A stretch of DNA of 64,000 nt from Pseudomonas wenzhouensis. Its GTDB lineage: Bacteria > Pseudomonadota > Gammaproteobacteria > Pseudomonadales > Pseudomonadaceae. Positions 57,100 to 64,000 of this stretch are shown here, in pieces; positions within the stretch are counted from its first letter, which is position 1; each line of letters opens with the position of its first letter. The stretch lies in contig NZ_CP072610.1 of the NCBI RefSeq assembly GCF_021029445.1, positions 2,790,001 to 2,854,000 on the forward strand. Reading direction: 5' to 3'. Made by a program: the position numbers and the translations under genes. A model generated the notes under the pieces. The model worked only from the letters and a program-made list of their open reading frames with translations, was not told the DNA's origin and made no database searches.

Positions 57100-57167
57100 G
57101 GCAGGCATCCAATTGGGAGAGAATGGGCGCTGTTATATCACACAGCCCATCTACGGAGACCGCCTGC

Positions 57168-57758
57168 ATGCCCGCATCCAATGCCTCTTCCTGCTGCTCC
57201 GTGCTACTGCTTTCCGGTGGTCGAGGCCAGCGTATGGGCGGACGTGACAAGGGCTTGCTGAACTGGCGCGGGCGCCCGCTGATCGCCTGGCTGCACGACC
57301 TGACAAGGCCACTGAGCGATGATCTGATCATCTCCTGCAACCGCAACCAGGAGCACTACGCGCCGTATGCCGATCAACTGGTCGCCGACCAGGAACAGGA
57401 CTTCCAGGGCCCCCTGGCCGGCATTCGCGCCGGCATGGCCGCGGCCCGTCATGAGCAGATGCTGGTACTGCCTTGCGACGCACCGCTGGTCGATCATGCC
57501 CTGATCGAGTCACTGCTCGCCCAGGCTGGCAGCCAGCCCGTGGTGATTCGCCAGAATGATTACTGGCAGCCGCTGTTCTGCCTGCTGCCGACCCGTTTGC
57601 GCGATGACCTGGAACAGGCCTGGCAGTCAGGGGAACGCAGCCCGCAACGCTGGTTTGGCAGACTGACGCCCATCGCCGTCGACTGCCCCGTACAAGATTC
57701 ACGCCTGGCCAACCTGAACACCCCGGACATGCTCGCTTCCAGCGCTAATATTGACTGA
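57168..57758 (+). CDS. mobA: Molybdenum cofactor guanylyltransferase
   Basis: MobA attaches GMP to molybdenum cofactor for DMSO-reductase-type enzymes. The 196-residue protein has the nucleotidyltransferase signature [19 protein letters not shown], with [13 protein letters not shown] and the metal-binding [12 protein letters not shown] 57168 has a GGAG ribosome site; the frame to 57123 would begin within the shared promoter. It is divergent from moaB-moeA, so the three cofactor genes share a regulatory region of about 70 bases. Confidence 0.92.
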   Translation: MPASNASSCCSVLLLSGGRGQRMGGRDKGLLNWRGRPLIAWLHDLTRPLSDDLIISCNRNQEHYAPYADQLVADQEQDFQGPLAGIRAGMAAARHEQMLVLPCDAPLVDHALIESLLAQAGSQPVVIRQNDYWQPLFCLLPTRLRDDLEQAWQSGERSPQRWFGRLTPIAVDCPVQDSRLANLNTPDMLASSANID

Positions 57759-57844
57759 TGCTATAAAACCATAAGGAACTCACGTGACAGTTTCACGTCT
57801 GAGCGAAGGCATAGCCCAACCGTTAGCCCTCAAGGAGACAGACC

Positions 57845-58066
57845 ATGACCAAACGGATCATTCCCACACTGCTGATGACACTAGGCTTCGTTGTCCTGGC
57901 CGGCTGCTCGACCCCCTCGGTGATCACGCTCAACGATGGACGTGAGATCCAAACCGTGGACAAGCCCAAGTACGATGAAGACTCAGGCTTCTACGAATTC
58001 GAGCAACTGGACGGCAAACGCGCCACGATCAACAAGGATCAGGTGCAAACCGTCAAGGAACTCTGA
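57845..58066 (+). CDS. YgdI/YgdR-family small lipoprotein
   Basis: The 73-residue product has a lipoprotein signal (LLMTLGFVVLAGCST with lipobox LAGC). The family domain is VITLNDGREIQTVDKPKYDE, then SGFYEFEQLDGKRATINKDQ. Members fold as a small SH3-like barrel at the outer membrane; function unknown. AAGGAGA at good spacing precedes the ATG at 57845. The 86 bases upstream include an imperfect inverted repeat (CGTGA-CAGTT-TCACG) at 57783-57797. Confidence 0.9.
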   Translation: MTKRIIPTLLMTLGFVVLAGCSTPSVITLNDGREIQTVDKPKYDEDSGFYEFEQLDGKRATINKDQVQTVKEL

Positions 58067-58127
58067 GCAGGAAAGCCCGAGGCGCTGCTGGAGGCTGCTC
58101 GGCCCGAATATTTTTCAGGCTAACCCC

Positions 58128-58155
58128 TTGTGCGGTAAAAGTTTTTCAGTAGAAT
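58128..58155 (+). promoter_or_regulatory. Promoter of tRNA-Pro
   Basis: TTGTGC (58128-58133), a 16-base spacer and TAGAAT (58150-58155) resemble sigma-70 -35 and -10 elements. The predicted start is just upstream of the tRNA at 58166. Confidence 0.6.
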
Positions 58156-58165
58156 ATCCCTCATT

Positions 58166-58242
58166 CGGAGTGTAGCGCAGCTTGGTAGCGCAACTGGTTT
58201 GGGACCAGTGGGTCGCAGGTTCGAATCCTGTCTCGCCGACCA
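58166..58242 (+). tRNA. tRNA-Pro(UGG)
   Basis: This is a 77-base cloverleaf with encoded CCA. The D-arm region is TAGCGCAGCTTGGTAGCGCA, the anticodon stem ACTGG/CCAGT encloses TTTGGGA (anticodon UGG at 58200-58202), and the T-arm contains GGTTCGAATCC. The acceptor stem pairs CGGAG with the 3' strand. Its 3' half is a typical integration site for tyrosine-integrase elements, and an integrase relic follows. Confidence 0.97.
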
Positions 58243-58286
58243 GTCCTTTGTTTCAGCATGTCGTGACATGCCTCGAAACCCCAGAA

Positions 58287-58310
58287 AACCCGGCCTCTGC
58301 GCCGGGTTTT
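58287..58310 (+). terminator. Terminator of tRNA-Pro
   Basis: AACCCGGC and GCCGGGTT form an eight-base perfect stem with a six-base loop, followed by TTCTGTTTCTG. It lies 45 bases after the tRNA. Confidence 0.8.
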
Positions 58311-58367
58311 CTGTTTCTGCTTGCCTCACCTTATCCCCGGTCATCTCTACCTAATTGGTATGCCGAT

Positions 58368-58404
58368 TGGCATGCTGGCAAAACACCTATAACCCAGCAT
58401 ACCA
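58368..58404. repeat. Inverted repeat upstream of the integrase relic
   Basis: TGGCATGCTGG (58368-58378) and CCAGCATACCA (58394-58404) pair with one mismatch over 15 bases. A further copy of GGTATGCC lies at 58357-58364. The site sits where an integrase promoter or arm-binding site would be. Confidence 0.6.
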
Positions 58405-58411
58405 AACAGCC

Positions 58412-58465
58412 ATGAAACGAGCGGATATCAAGCGCCGGCCGATGGCCGATACCACCCTCTCTCGA
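58412..58465 (+). pseudogene. Relic of a tyrosine integrase 5' end
   Basis: An ATG at 58412 opens MKRADIKRRPMADTTLSRP, which matches from memory the N-terminus of many Pseudomonas site-specific integrases (MKR.DIKRRP.ADT.). The similarity stops after about 18 codons, the frame then reads through a terminator and ends at 58537. It sits 170 bases downstream of tRNA-Pro, exactly where an integrase of a tRNA-Pro-inserted element would start. The body of the gene and element are gone. Confidence 0.65.
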
Positions 58466-58472
58466 CCAAATC

Positions 58473-58500
58473 AAAAAACCCGCCTCACGGCGGGTTTTTT
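58473..58500. terminator. Bidirectional intrinsic terminator
   Basis: AAAAAACCCGCC and GGCGGGTTTTTT are a perfect 12-base pair around TCAC. With A- and U-runs on both sides it can stop transcription from the relic side and from the glutaredoxin-like gene on the minus strand. Confidence 0.9.
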
Positions 58501-58529
58501 ATTGTCTGCGATTCATCATCTCAGACGTT

Positions 58530-58766
58530 TCAACTGAGAAACTCAACGACCTGCTCGGCATCGAACGGCCAATTCAGCTCGCTGCCCGTATCGCAACGGC
58601 GCAACACCGGAATACGCAGTCCGTATTGCTCGACCATGCTCTCGTGCTCGGCAATGTCGATCAACTCGACCAACAGACCGTTCTCCACGAACGGCATCAA
58701 CAACGCCTCCGCCACCTCACAGAGATGGCAACCCAGGGTTCCGAAAAGTTGGCATTCAGGCGTCAT
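58530..58766 (-). CDS. Glutaredoxin-like protein (DUF836)
   Basis: The 78-residue protein has a thioredoxin fold with LFGTLGCHLCEVAEALL carrying the redox CxxC (CHLC) and GLRIPVLRRCDTGSEL with the conserved cis-proline. DUF836 proteins are small glutaredoxin relatives of unknown client. It is on the minus strand, 49 bases downstream of the DUF5610-like gene, and ends at the strong terminator. Confidence 0.88.
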   Translation of the reverse strand: MTPECQLFGTLGCHLCEVAEALLMPFVENGLLVELIDIAEHESMVEQYGLRIPVLRRCDTGSELNWPFDAEQVVEFLS

Positions 58767-58814
58767 CTACGCACCTCACTGTGAGCAAGGCGCGCAGTTT
58801 AGCACCACGATGAA

Positions 58815-59954
58815 TCAGCTCGCGCCAGCGGCAGCGCCTGCCTGATTGGCAAGCAGAGACTGCAGGCCGCCAAGCAGACTGCGGTTGATGCTCTCGGCCT
58901 TGTCCAGACGCGGCTGATCGAAACGCTCATCGAGCGAGAAGCCGCCCTTGAGCAGATCCCTGAGCAGGCCACCGGCATCCTGGCTCAGATCACCGGCAGT
59001 GCGTAGCGCATCGAGCAGCCCCTGGGCATATTCCTGCAGCCCCGGATTGACCGCACTGACCCCCTGCCCGGCCACCGCGCCATAAGCATCAGTGGCCTGC
59101 CGCACGCTGGTCTGGGTCAGACGCAGCGACATCGATGCCAACTGTTCAGCATCCATATCCAGCGCCATGGCACGATCGAAGGCACCAGCCAGATCACCGG
59201 CGTAGAAGGTGTCGGAAAGTTCCTGCACCTGGCTGAAGAGCTTCTCCAGCGCCTTGACCTCGCCATAGTCCAGCTCGCCCTCGACCTGCACTTGCCAACC
59301 GCCGATGCGCATGCTGCCTGACTGGCTGCTGGCGGCGACGGTCGCAGACTTGTCATCGCTGGAGGCGGCAAAACTGCTCTGCGACCAACTGGCCGAAGCC
59401 TGTGCCACAGAGATGCGCAGACGGTCGCCATCACGGGTGGTGACGGACAGATCGAAGGTCTCTGCCAGGGCACTGAAACGCTCGCTGTAGCCGGCCAGGG
59501 CAACCCCGTCCGAAATGCTCGGAGCGGCACTGCCGAAGCGCTTGTCGAGGTCGCCCAGGCCGTCCTGAATGCGCTTGTAGGTGTCGTCGACGTCACTTGC
59601 CACCTGACCTTTGAGCACACCCATGCCATCGAGAATCTTGCGTGCCTCGGCAAAGCCCTTCTCTACACCATCGCGCGCCTGGGTCAGCAGCTTGTCCAGT
59701 TTGGCCGGATCAGCGCCGGCAGCAGCCTCACTCTGCAGGCGCTGCTCGATGAAACCGAGAATCCGCCCGGCGACCTTTTCAGGCGTGTAGTCATCGCGCG
59801 CAGCGGAAAGCGAGCCCGGCGGCACACCCAGCTTCTCGGCAAGACGGTTGGCCAGCGTGGCCTGAGCATCGATTGCAGTGTTGCGCGCCGCCTGGGACTG
59901 GCTGGCCTGCGCGGCACGGGAAGCGGCGGAGTTGAGTGAGTTCAGAGGATTCAT
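58815..59954 (-). CDS. DUF5610-like protein
   Basis: The 379-residue protein starts MNPLNSLNSAASRAAQASQ. The N-terminal helical domain (RDDYTPEKVAGRILGFIEQR, EARKILDGMGVLKGQVAS) fits the DUF5610 family. The rest is rich in Ala, Ser and Gln, and contains DGDRLRISVAQASASWSQSS and a C-terminal helical region. There is no signal peptide or transmembrane helix. Function is unknown; the low-complexity start resembles secreted flagellar or type III-related proteins but nothing around supports that. The longer frame to 59999 adds 15 residues without support. Confidence 0.8.
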   Translation of the reverse strand: MNPLNSLNSAASRAAQASQSQAARNTAIDAQATLANRLAEKLGVPPGSLSAARDDYTPEKVAGRILGFIEQRLQSEAAAGADPAKLDKLLTQARDGVEKGFAEARKILDGMGVLKGQVASDVDDTYKRIQDGLGDLDKRFGSAAPSISDGVALAGYSERFSALAETFDLSVTTRDGDRLRISVAQASASWSQSSFAASSDDKSATVAASSQSGSMRIGGWQVQVEGELDYGEVKALEKLFSQVQELSDTFYAGDLAGAFDRAMALDMDAEQLASMSLRLTQTSVRQATDAYGAVAGQGVSAVNPGLQEYAQGLLDALRTAGDLSQDAGGLLRDLLKGGFSLDERFDQPRLDKAESINRSLLGGLQSLLANQAGAAAGAS

Positions 59955-60274
59955 GGCCGGGTACCTGAATAGGTTATCTGCCGACCTTAGCGGCCGCACA
60001 CAGGCAAGCTTTAACCTTTATCGACCAACGGTTATCGATTTTTCTCAGCCTGATCACCCGCAGTCGATTTTTTTCTGACCGCCGGCGCTCCCACTAAAAA
60101 CACGCGATAACCACGCGCTAGAGCCTACGCACCACTCCCCCCCGAAAGCGCGGAAACCCCCGCCAGACTAAAGTCTTACAGTCGACTCGCGAGCCAGATG
60201 CTTTATTTCATCGCGCCGTAACTGGTCGGTCACATCGTGGCCGACCTGCCAATAACAACGAGGAGACAACAATA
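59955..60274. other. Intergenic region upstream of the OprD-type porin
   Basis: The 320-base gap between divergent genes contains no gene. Two T-rich tracts occur at about 60037 and 60066, and a short inverted repeat AGACTAAAGTCT lies at 60169-60180. Porin promoter elements are probably in the right half. I cannot assign a regulator. Confidence 0.4.
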
Positions 60275-61519
60275 ATGAGCAAAACTCCCCTCGCCCGCGC
60301 CGTGGCCCTCGCCACGCTGGGCGCCAGCCTGACTCTACCGAGCCTGGCACAGGCTGACTTCATCGGCGACAGCAAAGCGACGCTGGAACTGCGCAACTTC
60401 TATATGAATCGCGACCTGCGTGATCCGGGTGTGGCCCAGTCCAAACGCGAGGAATGGGCACAGGGCTTCATTCTCAAGGCCGAGTCCGGCTTCACCGAGG
60501 GTACCGTCGGTTTTGGTCTGGATGCCTATGCAGGCCTGGGCCTGAAACTCGATTCGTCTGACGAGCGTGCCGGCACTGCTCTGCTGCCCAACGGCTTCGG
60601 CAACGAGGGGCCGGACGAATATTCGGAATTCAGCGGGGCGGCCAAGGCACGGATCTCGAAAACCGTCGGCAAGGTTGGCGGGCTGATGCCCAAGCTGCCC
60701 ATCGTCTCCTCCGGCGACTCGCGCCTGCTGCCGCAGGTGTTCACCGGCGGCATGATCACTTCGCAGGAAATCGACGGACTGACCCTCAATGGCGGTCAAC
60801 TGCGTGAAGTCAACCAACGCGCCTCTACCGACAGAGTGGATATCACCGCCACCAACGTCGGCGGCGAAAGCGACCGCTACAACTTCGCCGGCGGCGACTA
60901 CAAGTTCAATGGTGGCAACACCACGGTCGGCGTGTGGTACGGCGAGCTGGAAGATATCTACGACCAGAAGCTGTACAACCTGATCCATGTGCAGCCCATC
61001 GGCGACTGGAAACTGGGCGCCAACCTGGCCTACTTCGACTCCCAGGACAACGGCCGCAAACTCGGCGGCAAGCTGGATAACGACCTCACCTCGGTCAATC
61101 TCTGGGCCGGTATCGGTGCGCACACTTTCCGCCTGGGCTACCAGAAGGTCGGTGGCGACAACGCCTTCCCCTTCCTGACAGAAACCGATCCGTACATCGT
61201 CAACTACATCCAGATTCTCGACTTTACCCGCAAGGACGAGAAATCCTGGCAGGCGCGTTATGACGTCAACTTTGCCAGCTACGGCATTCCAGGCCTGACC
61301 GCGTTCGTGCGCTACGTGACCGGTGACGGCTTCGACGGCGTGGGTGGCGCAAGCGGCAAGGAATGGGAACGTGACGTGGATATCAGCTACGTCATCCAGC
61401 AAGGCCCACTGAAGAACCTTGGCGTGCGCTGGCGTAACGCGATGGTGCGCTCCAACGCGAACATTGGCGATCTGGATGAGAACCGCCTGATCGTCAGCTA
61501 CACCATTCCGTTGATGTAA
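60275..61519 (+). CDS. OprD-family outer-membrane porin
   Basis: The 414-residue protein has a signal peptide (ALATLGASLTLPSLAQA) and the OprD-family features DSKATLELRNFYMNRDL, FGLDAYAGLGLKLDSS and PKLPIVSSGDSRLLPQVF. The end VSYTIPL is a beta-strand closing the 18-strand barrel. OprD members take up amino acids, small acids or sugars; the exact substrate is not clear. A GAGGAG ribosome site precedes the ATG. It ends with a strong terminator. Confidence 0.92.
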   Translation: MSKTPLARAVALATLGASLTLPSLAQADFIGDSKATLELRNFYMNRDLRDPGVAQSKREEWAQGFILKAESGFTEGTVGFGLDAYAGLGLKLDSSDERAGTALLPNGFGNEGPDEYSEFSGAAKARISKTVGKVGGLMPKLPIVSSGDSRLLPQVFTGGMITSQEIDGLTLNGGQLREVNQRASTDRVDITATNVGGESDRYNFAGGDYKFNGGNTTVGVWYGELEDIYDQKLYNLIHVQPIGDWKLGANLAYFDSQDNGRKLGGKLDNDLTSVNLWAGIGAHTFRLGYQKVGGDNAFPFLTETDPYIVNYIQILDFTRKDEKSWQARYDVNFASYGIPGLTAFVRYVTGDGFDGVGGASGKEWERDVDISYVIQQGPLKNLGVRWRNAMVRSNANIGDLDENRLIVSYTIPLM

Positions 61520-61537
61520 GGCGCGTCCGCGAAACGA

Positions 61538-61572
61538 AAACGCCGCAACACCGGTATCGGGTTGCGGCGTTT
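61538..61572 (+). terminator. Terminator of the porin gene
   Basis: AAACGCCGCAAC and GTTGCGGCGTTT form a 12-base stem with an 11-base loop, then CTTT. It is a clear intrinsic terminator 18 bases after the stop codon. Confidence 0.9.
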
Positions 61573-61641
61573 CTTTATCGCCACGGAAAACAGCCGGGGG
61601 CATTTCTCGGCTAGTCTCCAGCCAGCGCGGAGGACGATTCG

Positions 61642-61911
61642 ATGGACGACTACCAACCCCTGGCCTGTGACCTCTATGACTACCTGGAGATCGCCTGCAT
61701 GCACCGCTATCAGTTGGCTATCGAGCTGATCGACGGCTCTCACCTGTTGGGCCAGGCCCTGACCACGCAAACCACGGCCAAGGAGGAGTTTCTCTTGATA
61801 CGCACGAACGATGGGGAGCAGCGTCTGCGCATGGACCGCCTGCTGGCGATCACCCCACAGGATGCAGACGCCAGCTTTGGTCGGGTGCTGTTGAACGGTA
61901 ATCGCTGCTGA
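61642..61911 (+). CDS. Rof/YaeO-like Rho-binding antitermination protein
   Basis: The 89-residue protein begins MDDYQPLACDLYDYLEIACM, the Rof-family N-terminus. The beta-barrel core is RYQLAIELIDGSHLLGQALT, and RLRMDRLLAITPQD is at the end. Rof binds Rho and blocks its primary RNA site, reducing Rho-dependent termination. A GGAGG ribosome site lies before the ATG. The family match is by sequence pattern; Pseudomonas members have not all been tested. Confidence 0.85.
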   Translation: MDDYQPLACDLYDYLEIACMHRYQLAIELIDGSHLLGQALTTQTTAKEEFLLIRTNDGEQRLRMDRLLAITPQDADASFGRVLLNGNRC

Positions 61912-61947
61912 ACGTGACGGCCTACGCGAGCATGCAGTGACGCTGCG

Positions 61948-62487
61948 TTACCACATCAGATCATCAGGAATCTGATAGGCCGCGTAAGGATCGTCGGCAT
62001 CCGGCTCTTCGACATGGGTATTGAGCAGGACGATGCGCGAAGCGTCGCGCTCCTGAATTTTCATTGCCGCCTCGCGCGGGATGATTTCATAGCCACCACC
62101 ATGGCGCACGATGGCCAGCCAGCCGTTGGACAGTTTGTTGCGCACCAGCGTGTTGACCGGCAGGCGCTTGACCTTCTTGTCGTCGACGAAGTTGTAGTAA
62201 TCCTCGCCATCGAGCTTGGGCAGGCGCGAACGCTCGATCAGTTGCTTGATCTGCGCCGCACGGGCTTTCTGTTCGGCTTTTTCCTGCTGCTGGCGGTTCA
62301 GCTCCTGATCGCGCGCCGCCTTCTCGGCTTGAGCCTGCAGTGCGGCCTGACGGGCACTGTCGTCCAGTTCGGCTTGGCCTTTCTTGGCCAGGCGCTGCTG
62401 CTTTTGCTGCTGTTTGCCAGCCTGCTTGGCTTGTTTTTCATTGACCAGGCCGGCTTTGAGCAGCTGGTCGCGCAGGGAAAGACCCAT
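61948..62487 (-). CDS. DUF2058-family basic protein
   Basis: The 179-residue protein begins GLSLRDQLLKAGLVNEKQAK. A long Lys/Gln/Ala-rich charged helix (KQAGKQQQKQQRLAKKGQAE) follows, and the C-terminal domain contains YYNFVDDKKVKRLPVNTLVR and AYQIPDDLMW. DUF2058 proteins (E. coli YaiL) are annotated as nucleoprotein or polynucleotide-associated, with no proven role. It is convergent with the Rof-like gene and transcribed away from the IS110 region. Confidence 0.9.
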   Translation of the reverse strand: MGLSLRDQLLKAGLVNEKQAKQAGKQQQKQQRLAKKGQAELDDSARQAALQAQAEKAARDQELNRQQQEKAEQKARAAQIKQLIERSRLPKLDGEDYYNFVDDKKVKRLPVNTLVRNKLSNGWLAIVRHGGGYEIIPREAAMKIQERDASRIVLLNTHVEEPDADDPYAAYQIPDDLMW

Positions 62488-62911
62488 AACTTAACGATCC
62501 CACACTTGATTCAGACCAGGCGACGCCAGCGGCACCACCATGAAAGATGCCCAGCATAAGGGCTAAGACGCCTGGGCTCCAGCACGGAAGCCAACCCGTA
62601 GCCCGGATGCAACCCGGGAAAAGCAATTGAAAAGCTTCGCCCCGGGGCGGGGCTCCTATGTATGGACTCGCCCCCACTGTCAAACCTGCTTTTCAACACT
62701 GCTACCCGGCTGCATCTATGTATCAGGCCTATTCGAGGAAGCTGTCATCAGCTTCTGGCCAACATTGTGTGAGCTTGCGGTATGCCTATTACATTCAGAC
62801 CTCGAAGGCCAGTAGGAGCCAAGGCATCAATCCGCAACGGTCTTACCTGGGGTCAATATTTTCTAGCAGAGGTTGGAGCGACTTCGCGCCCCGGTGGCAG
62901 AACTCGGTGGA
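62488..62911. other. Intergenic region with a REP copy and the downstream flank of an IS110 element
   Basis: This 424-base region has no gene. It holds a well-preserved REP unit at 62597-62618 (CGTAGCCCGGATGCAACCCG) and a hairpin GAAGCTG-TCAT-CAGCTTC at 62738-62755 within a larger GGCC-flanked palindrome (62727-62760). The IS110 transposase stop lies at its right end, so the element's end is somewhere inside. The exact boundary is not visible. Confidence 0.6.
62597..62618 (+). repeat. REP-like element near the IS110 element
   Basis: CGTAGCCCGGATGCAACCCG plus GG differs from the 8580-8601 unit by one base. It is a single unit, and its partner may have been separated by insertion of the IS. 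Confidence 0.8.
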
Positions 62912-64000
62912 TCAGTGACTCATTTCCGCCTGCCTGTCATTAACTGGCTGGCGTTGATAAGTCTGTTCATTCTGTAGCAGCACCCAGGCGATCCGTAGGT
63001 TGCGGTTGGCTAACCTCACCGCCGCCTCTTTGCGCCCCAGGCGACTCAGCCAGCCCAGCAAGCGGCGATCATCCGGTTGCTGCGAATCAGGCCGTAGTTG
63101 TCGGAGGACCGCATGCGCGCCCTGGATCATCAGGCTGCGCATGTAGCCATCGCCTCGCTTGCTCATCTTGCCCAGGCGGATCTTTTCTCCGCTGCTGTGC
63201 TGATCAGGCACCATGCCGAAGTAAGCCGCATATAAGCGGGCATTGGCGAAACGTTCAGGTTCGGTTTGCTTGGCCAGCAGCGCGGTGGCGATGATCGGGC
63301 CGACTCCGCGCACCGTCATCAGTCGTTTCGCGGTCTTGTCCGCGTTCGCAGCAGCTTCCAAGCGCCCGCTCAAGACGTTGATGCGTTCGCCCAATTGCCG
63401 CCATTCACCCAGCAATTCGTCGATCAACTCCCGCAGTATCTCCGGCAGTGGCTGCGTTGCATCTTCCAGCACCCTCGGTATCACGTGGCTGATAGCCGCA
63501 TCGCCTTGCGCCAGAGCCACGCCGTGCTCCAGCAGCAAACCGCGCATCTGATTACTCATCGCCGTACGCCGACGCACATAACCCTGCCGAGCGCGATGCA
63601 GCGCCTGCATGGCCAGCGAGGCAGCGCTTTTGATGGGCACGGCTGAAATCTTGCTATCGCGACCGGCGCGCAAGATCGACAGGGCATCGTTACGATCATT
63701 CTTCGCACCGCTGCGGTGACCCTCGACGAGACGAGCCGGAAGAATCCGCGCCAGGTTGCCTTGCCCCTGTAGCTGCCGTGCCCACGCCTGAGCACCTGGG
63801 CCAGTTTCAACCAGCACGACGACACTCGGCGGCAACTTGCACAGAAACTCGTAGAACGCCTCACGCGACTTGATCCGCGCCTCGTAACGCACCTGACCAA
63901 GAACGTCTTCTCCCGCCACCTGAAAGACCCGCTTGGCAAGATCGACTGCCACTGTCGTGCAGGCCGATAGATCGTTTAAGGCCTGGGATTGATTAGTTGC
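62912..64000 (-). CDS. IS110-family transposase (start outside or at the window edge)
   Basis: The frame is open from the right edge to a stop at 62912, at least 362 codons. The N-terminal DEDD RuvC-like domain is visible in VAVDLAKRVFQVAGED, VVLVETGPGAQAW and GAKNDRNDALSI. The C-terminal Tnp2 region has RLMTVRGVGPIIATALLAKQ and the catalytic Ser area GDGYMRSLMIQGAHAVLRQL. The upstream coding sequence reads through to the edge without a Met, so the start probably lies beyond 64000; GTG 63952 is an alternative. IS110 transposases are guided by bridge RNA encoded in the element. Confidence 0.9.
   Translation of the reverse strand, partial: ATNQSQALNDLSACTTVAVDLAKRVFQVAGEDVLGQVRYEARIKSREAFYEFLCKLPPSVVVLVETGPGAQAWARQLQGQGNLARILPARLVEGHRSGAKNDRNDALSILRAGRDSKISAVPIKSAASLAMQALHRARQGYVRRRTAMSNQMRGLLLEHGVALAQGDAAISHVIPRVLEDATQPLPEILRELIDELLGEWRQLGERINVLSGRLEAAANADKTAKRLMTVRGVGPIIATALLAKQTEPERFANARLYAAYFGMVPDQHSSGEKIRLGKMSKRGDGYMRSLMIQGAHAVLRQLRPDSQQPDDRRLLGWLSRLGRKEAAVRLANRNLRIAWVLLQNEQTYQRQPVNDRQAEMSH

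Overview
The window is a 64 kb piece of a high-GC gammaproteobacterial chromosome, almost certainly Pseudomonas in the broad sense. I infer the P. mendocina / P. oleovorans (Ectopseudomonas) neighbourhood from protein similarity recalled from memory and from the abundance of REP-like repeats built on a GTAGCCCGGATGCAATCCGG core. Gene order from about 26.9 to 53.6 kb matches my recollection of P. aeruginosa PA1304 down to PA1272. Most of the window is conserved core genome. Mobile DNA is limited to a tRNA-Pro locus with an integrase relic and an IS110-family transposase at the right edge.

Layout. 0-3.8 kb: the end of a TolC-like outer-membrane protein, then lapB and lapC, a type I secretion system for a large adhesin whose gene is not in the window. 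4-9.6 kb: a DTW-domain tRNA-modifying enzyme, an Aer-type energy taxis receptor, a 43-residue small protein, aceK and an EamA transporter. 9.8-16.4 kb: a YkgJ Cys-cluster protein, two tandem trkH potassium transporters, an AraC regulator, an Mpo1-like protein and the adenylate cyclase cyaB. 16.4-25 kb: gltX, a LysR gene divergent from an EmrAB-type efflux pair, cysK, and a MoxR ATPase / VWA protein pair separated by a large palindrome.

25-44.3 kb: metabolic and RNA-processing genes, including a class II amidotransferase, HIT protein, oligopeptidase, YajD, SPOUT methyltransferase, gluzincin-like protein, YcgN, hydroxyacid dehydrogenase, YcgL, RNase D, gdhA, a sulfurtransferase, a FadL-type porin, glutathione peroxidase and a marR-MFS-small ORF operon. 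44.3-53.6 kb: a tightly overlapping ten-gene operon for late cobalamin synthesis (cobO, cobB, bluB, cbiB, cobD, cobQ, cobU, cobT, cobC, cobS). It is preceded by a cobalamin riboswitch, a candidate anti-terminator and an intrinsic terminator. BluB makes the lower ligand, CobO adenosylates, CobB/CobQ amidate, CobD/CbiB supply and attach the aminopropanol arm, and CobU/T/C/S assemble the nucleotide loop.

53.6-64 kb: an HNH protein, two NlpC/P60 lipoproteins, moeA-moaB divergent from mobA (molybdenum cofactor), a small lipoprotein, tRNA-Pro(UGG) with the integrase relic, a glutaredoxin-like protein, a DUF5610-type protein, an OprD-family porin, a Rof-like Rho-binding protein, a DUF2058 protein and an IS110-family transposase. 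I found no CRISPR array, rRNA, prophage or complete defence island. The least explained items are the integrase relic, the moxR palindrome, the IS110 downstream region beside a REP, and the riboswitch attenuator.
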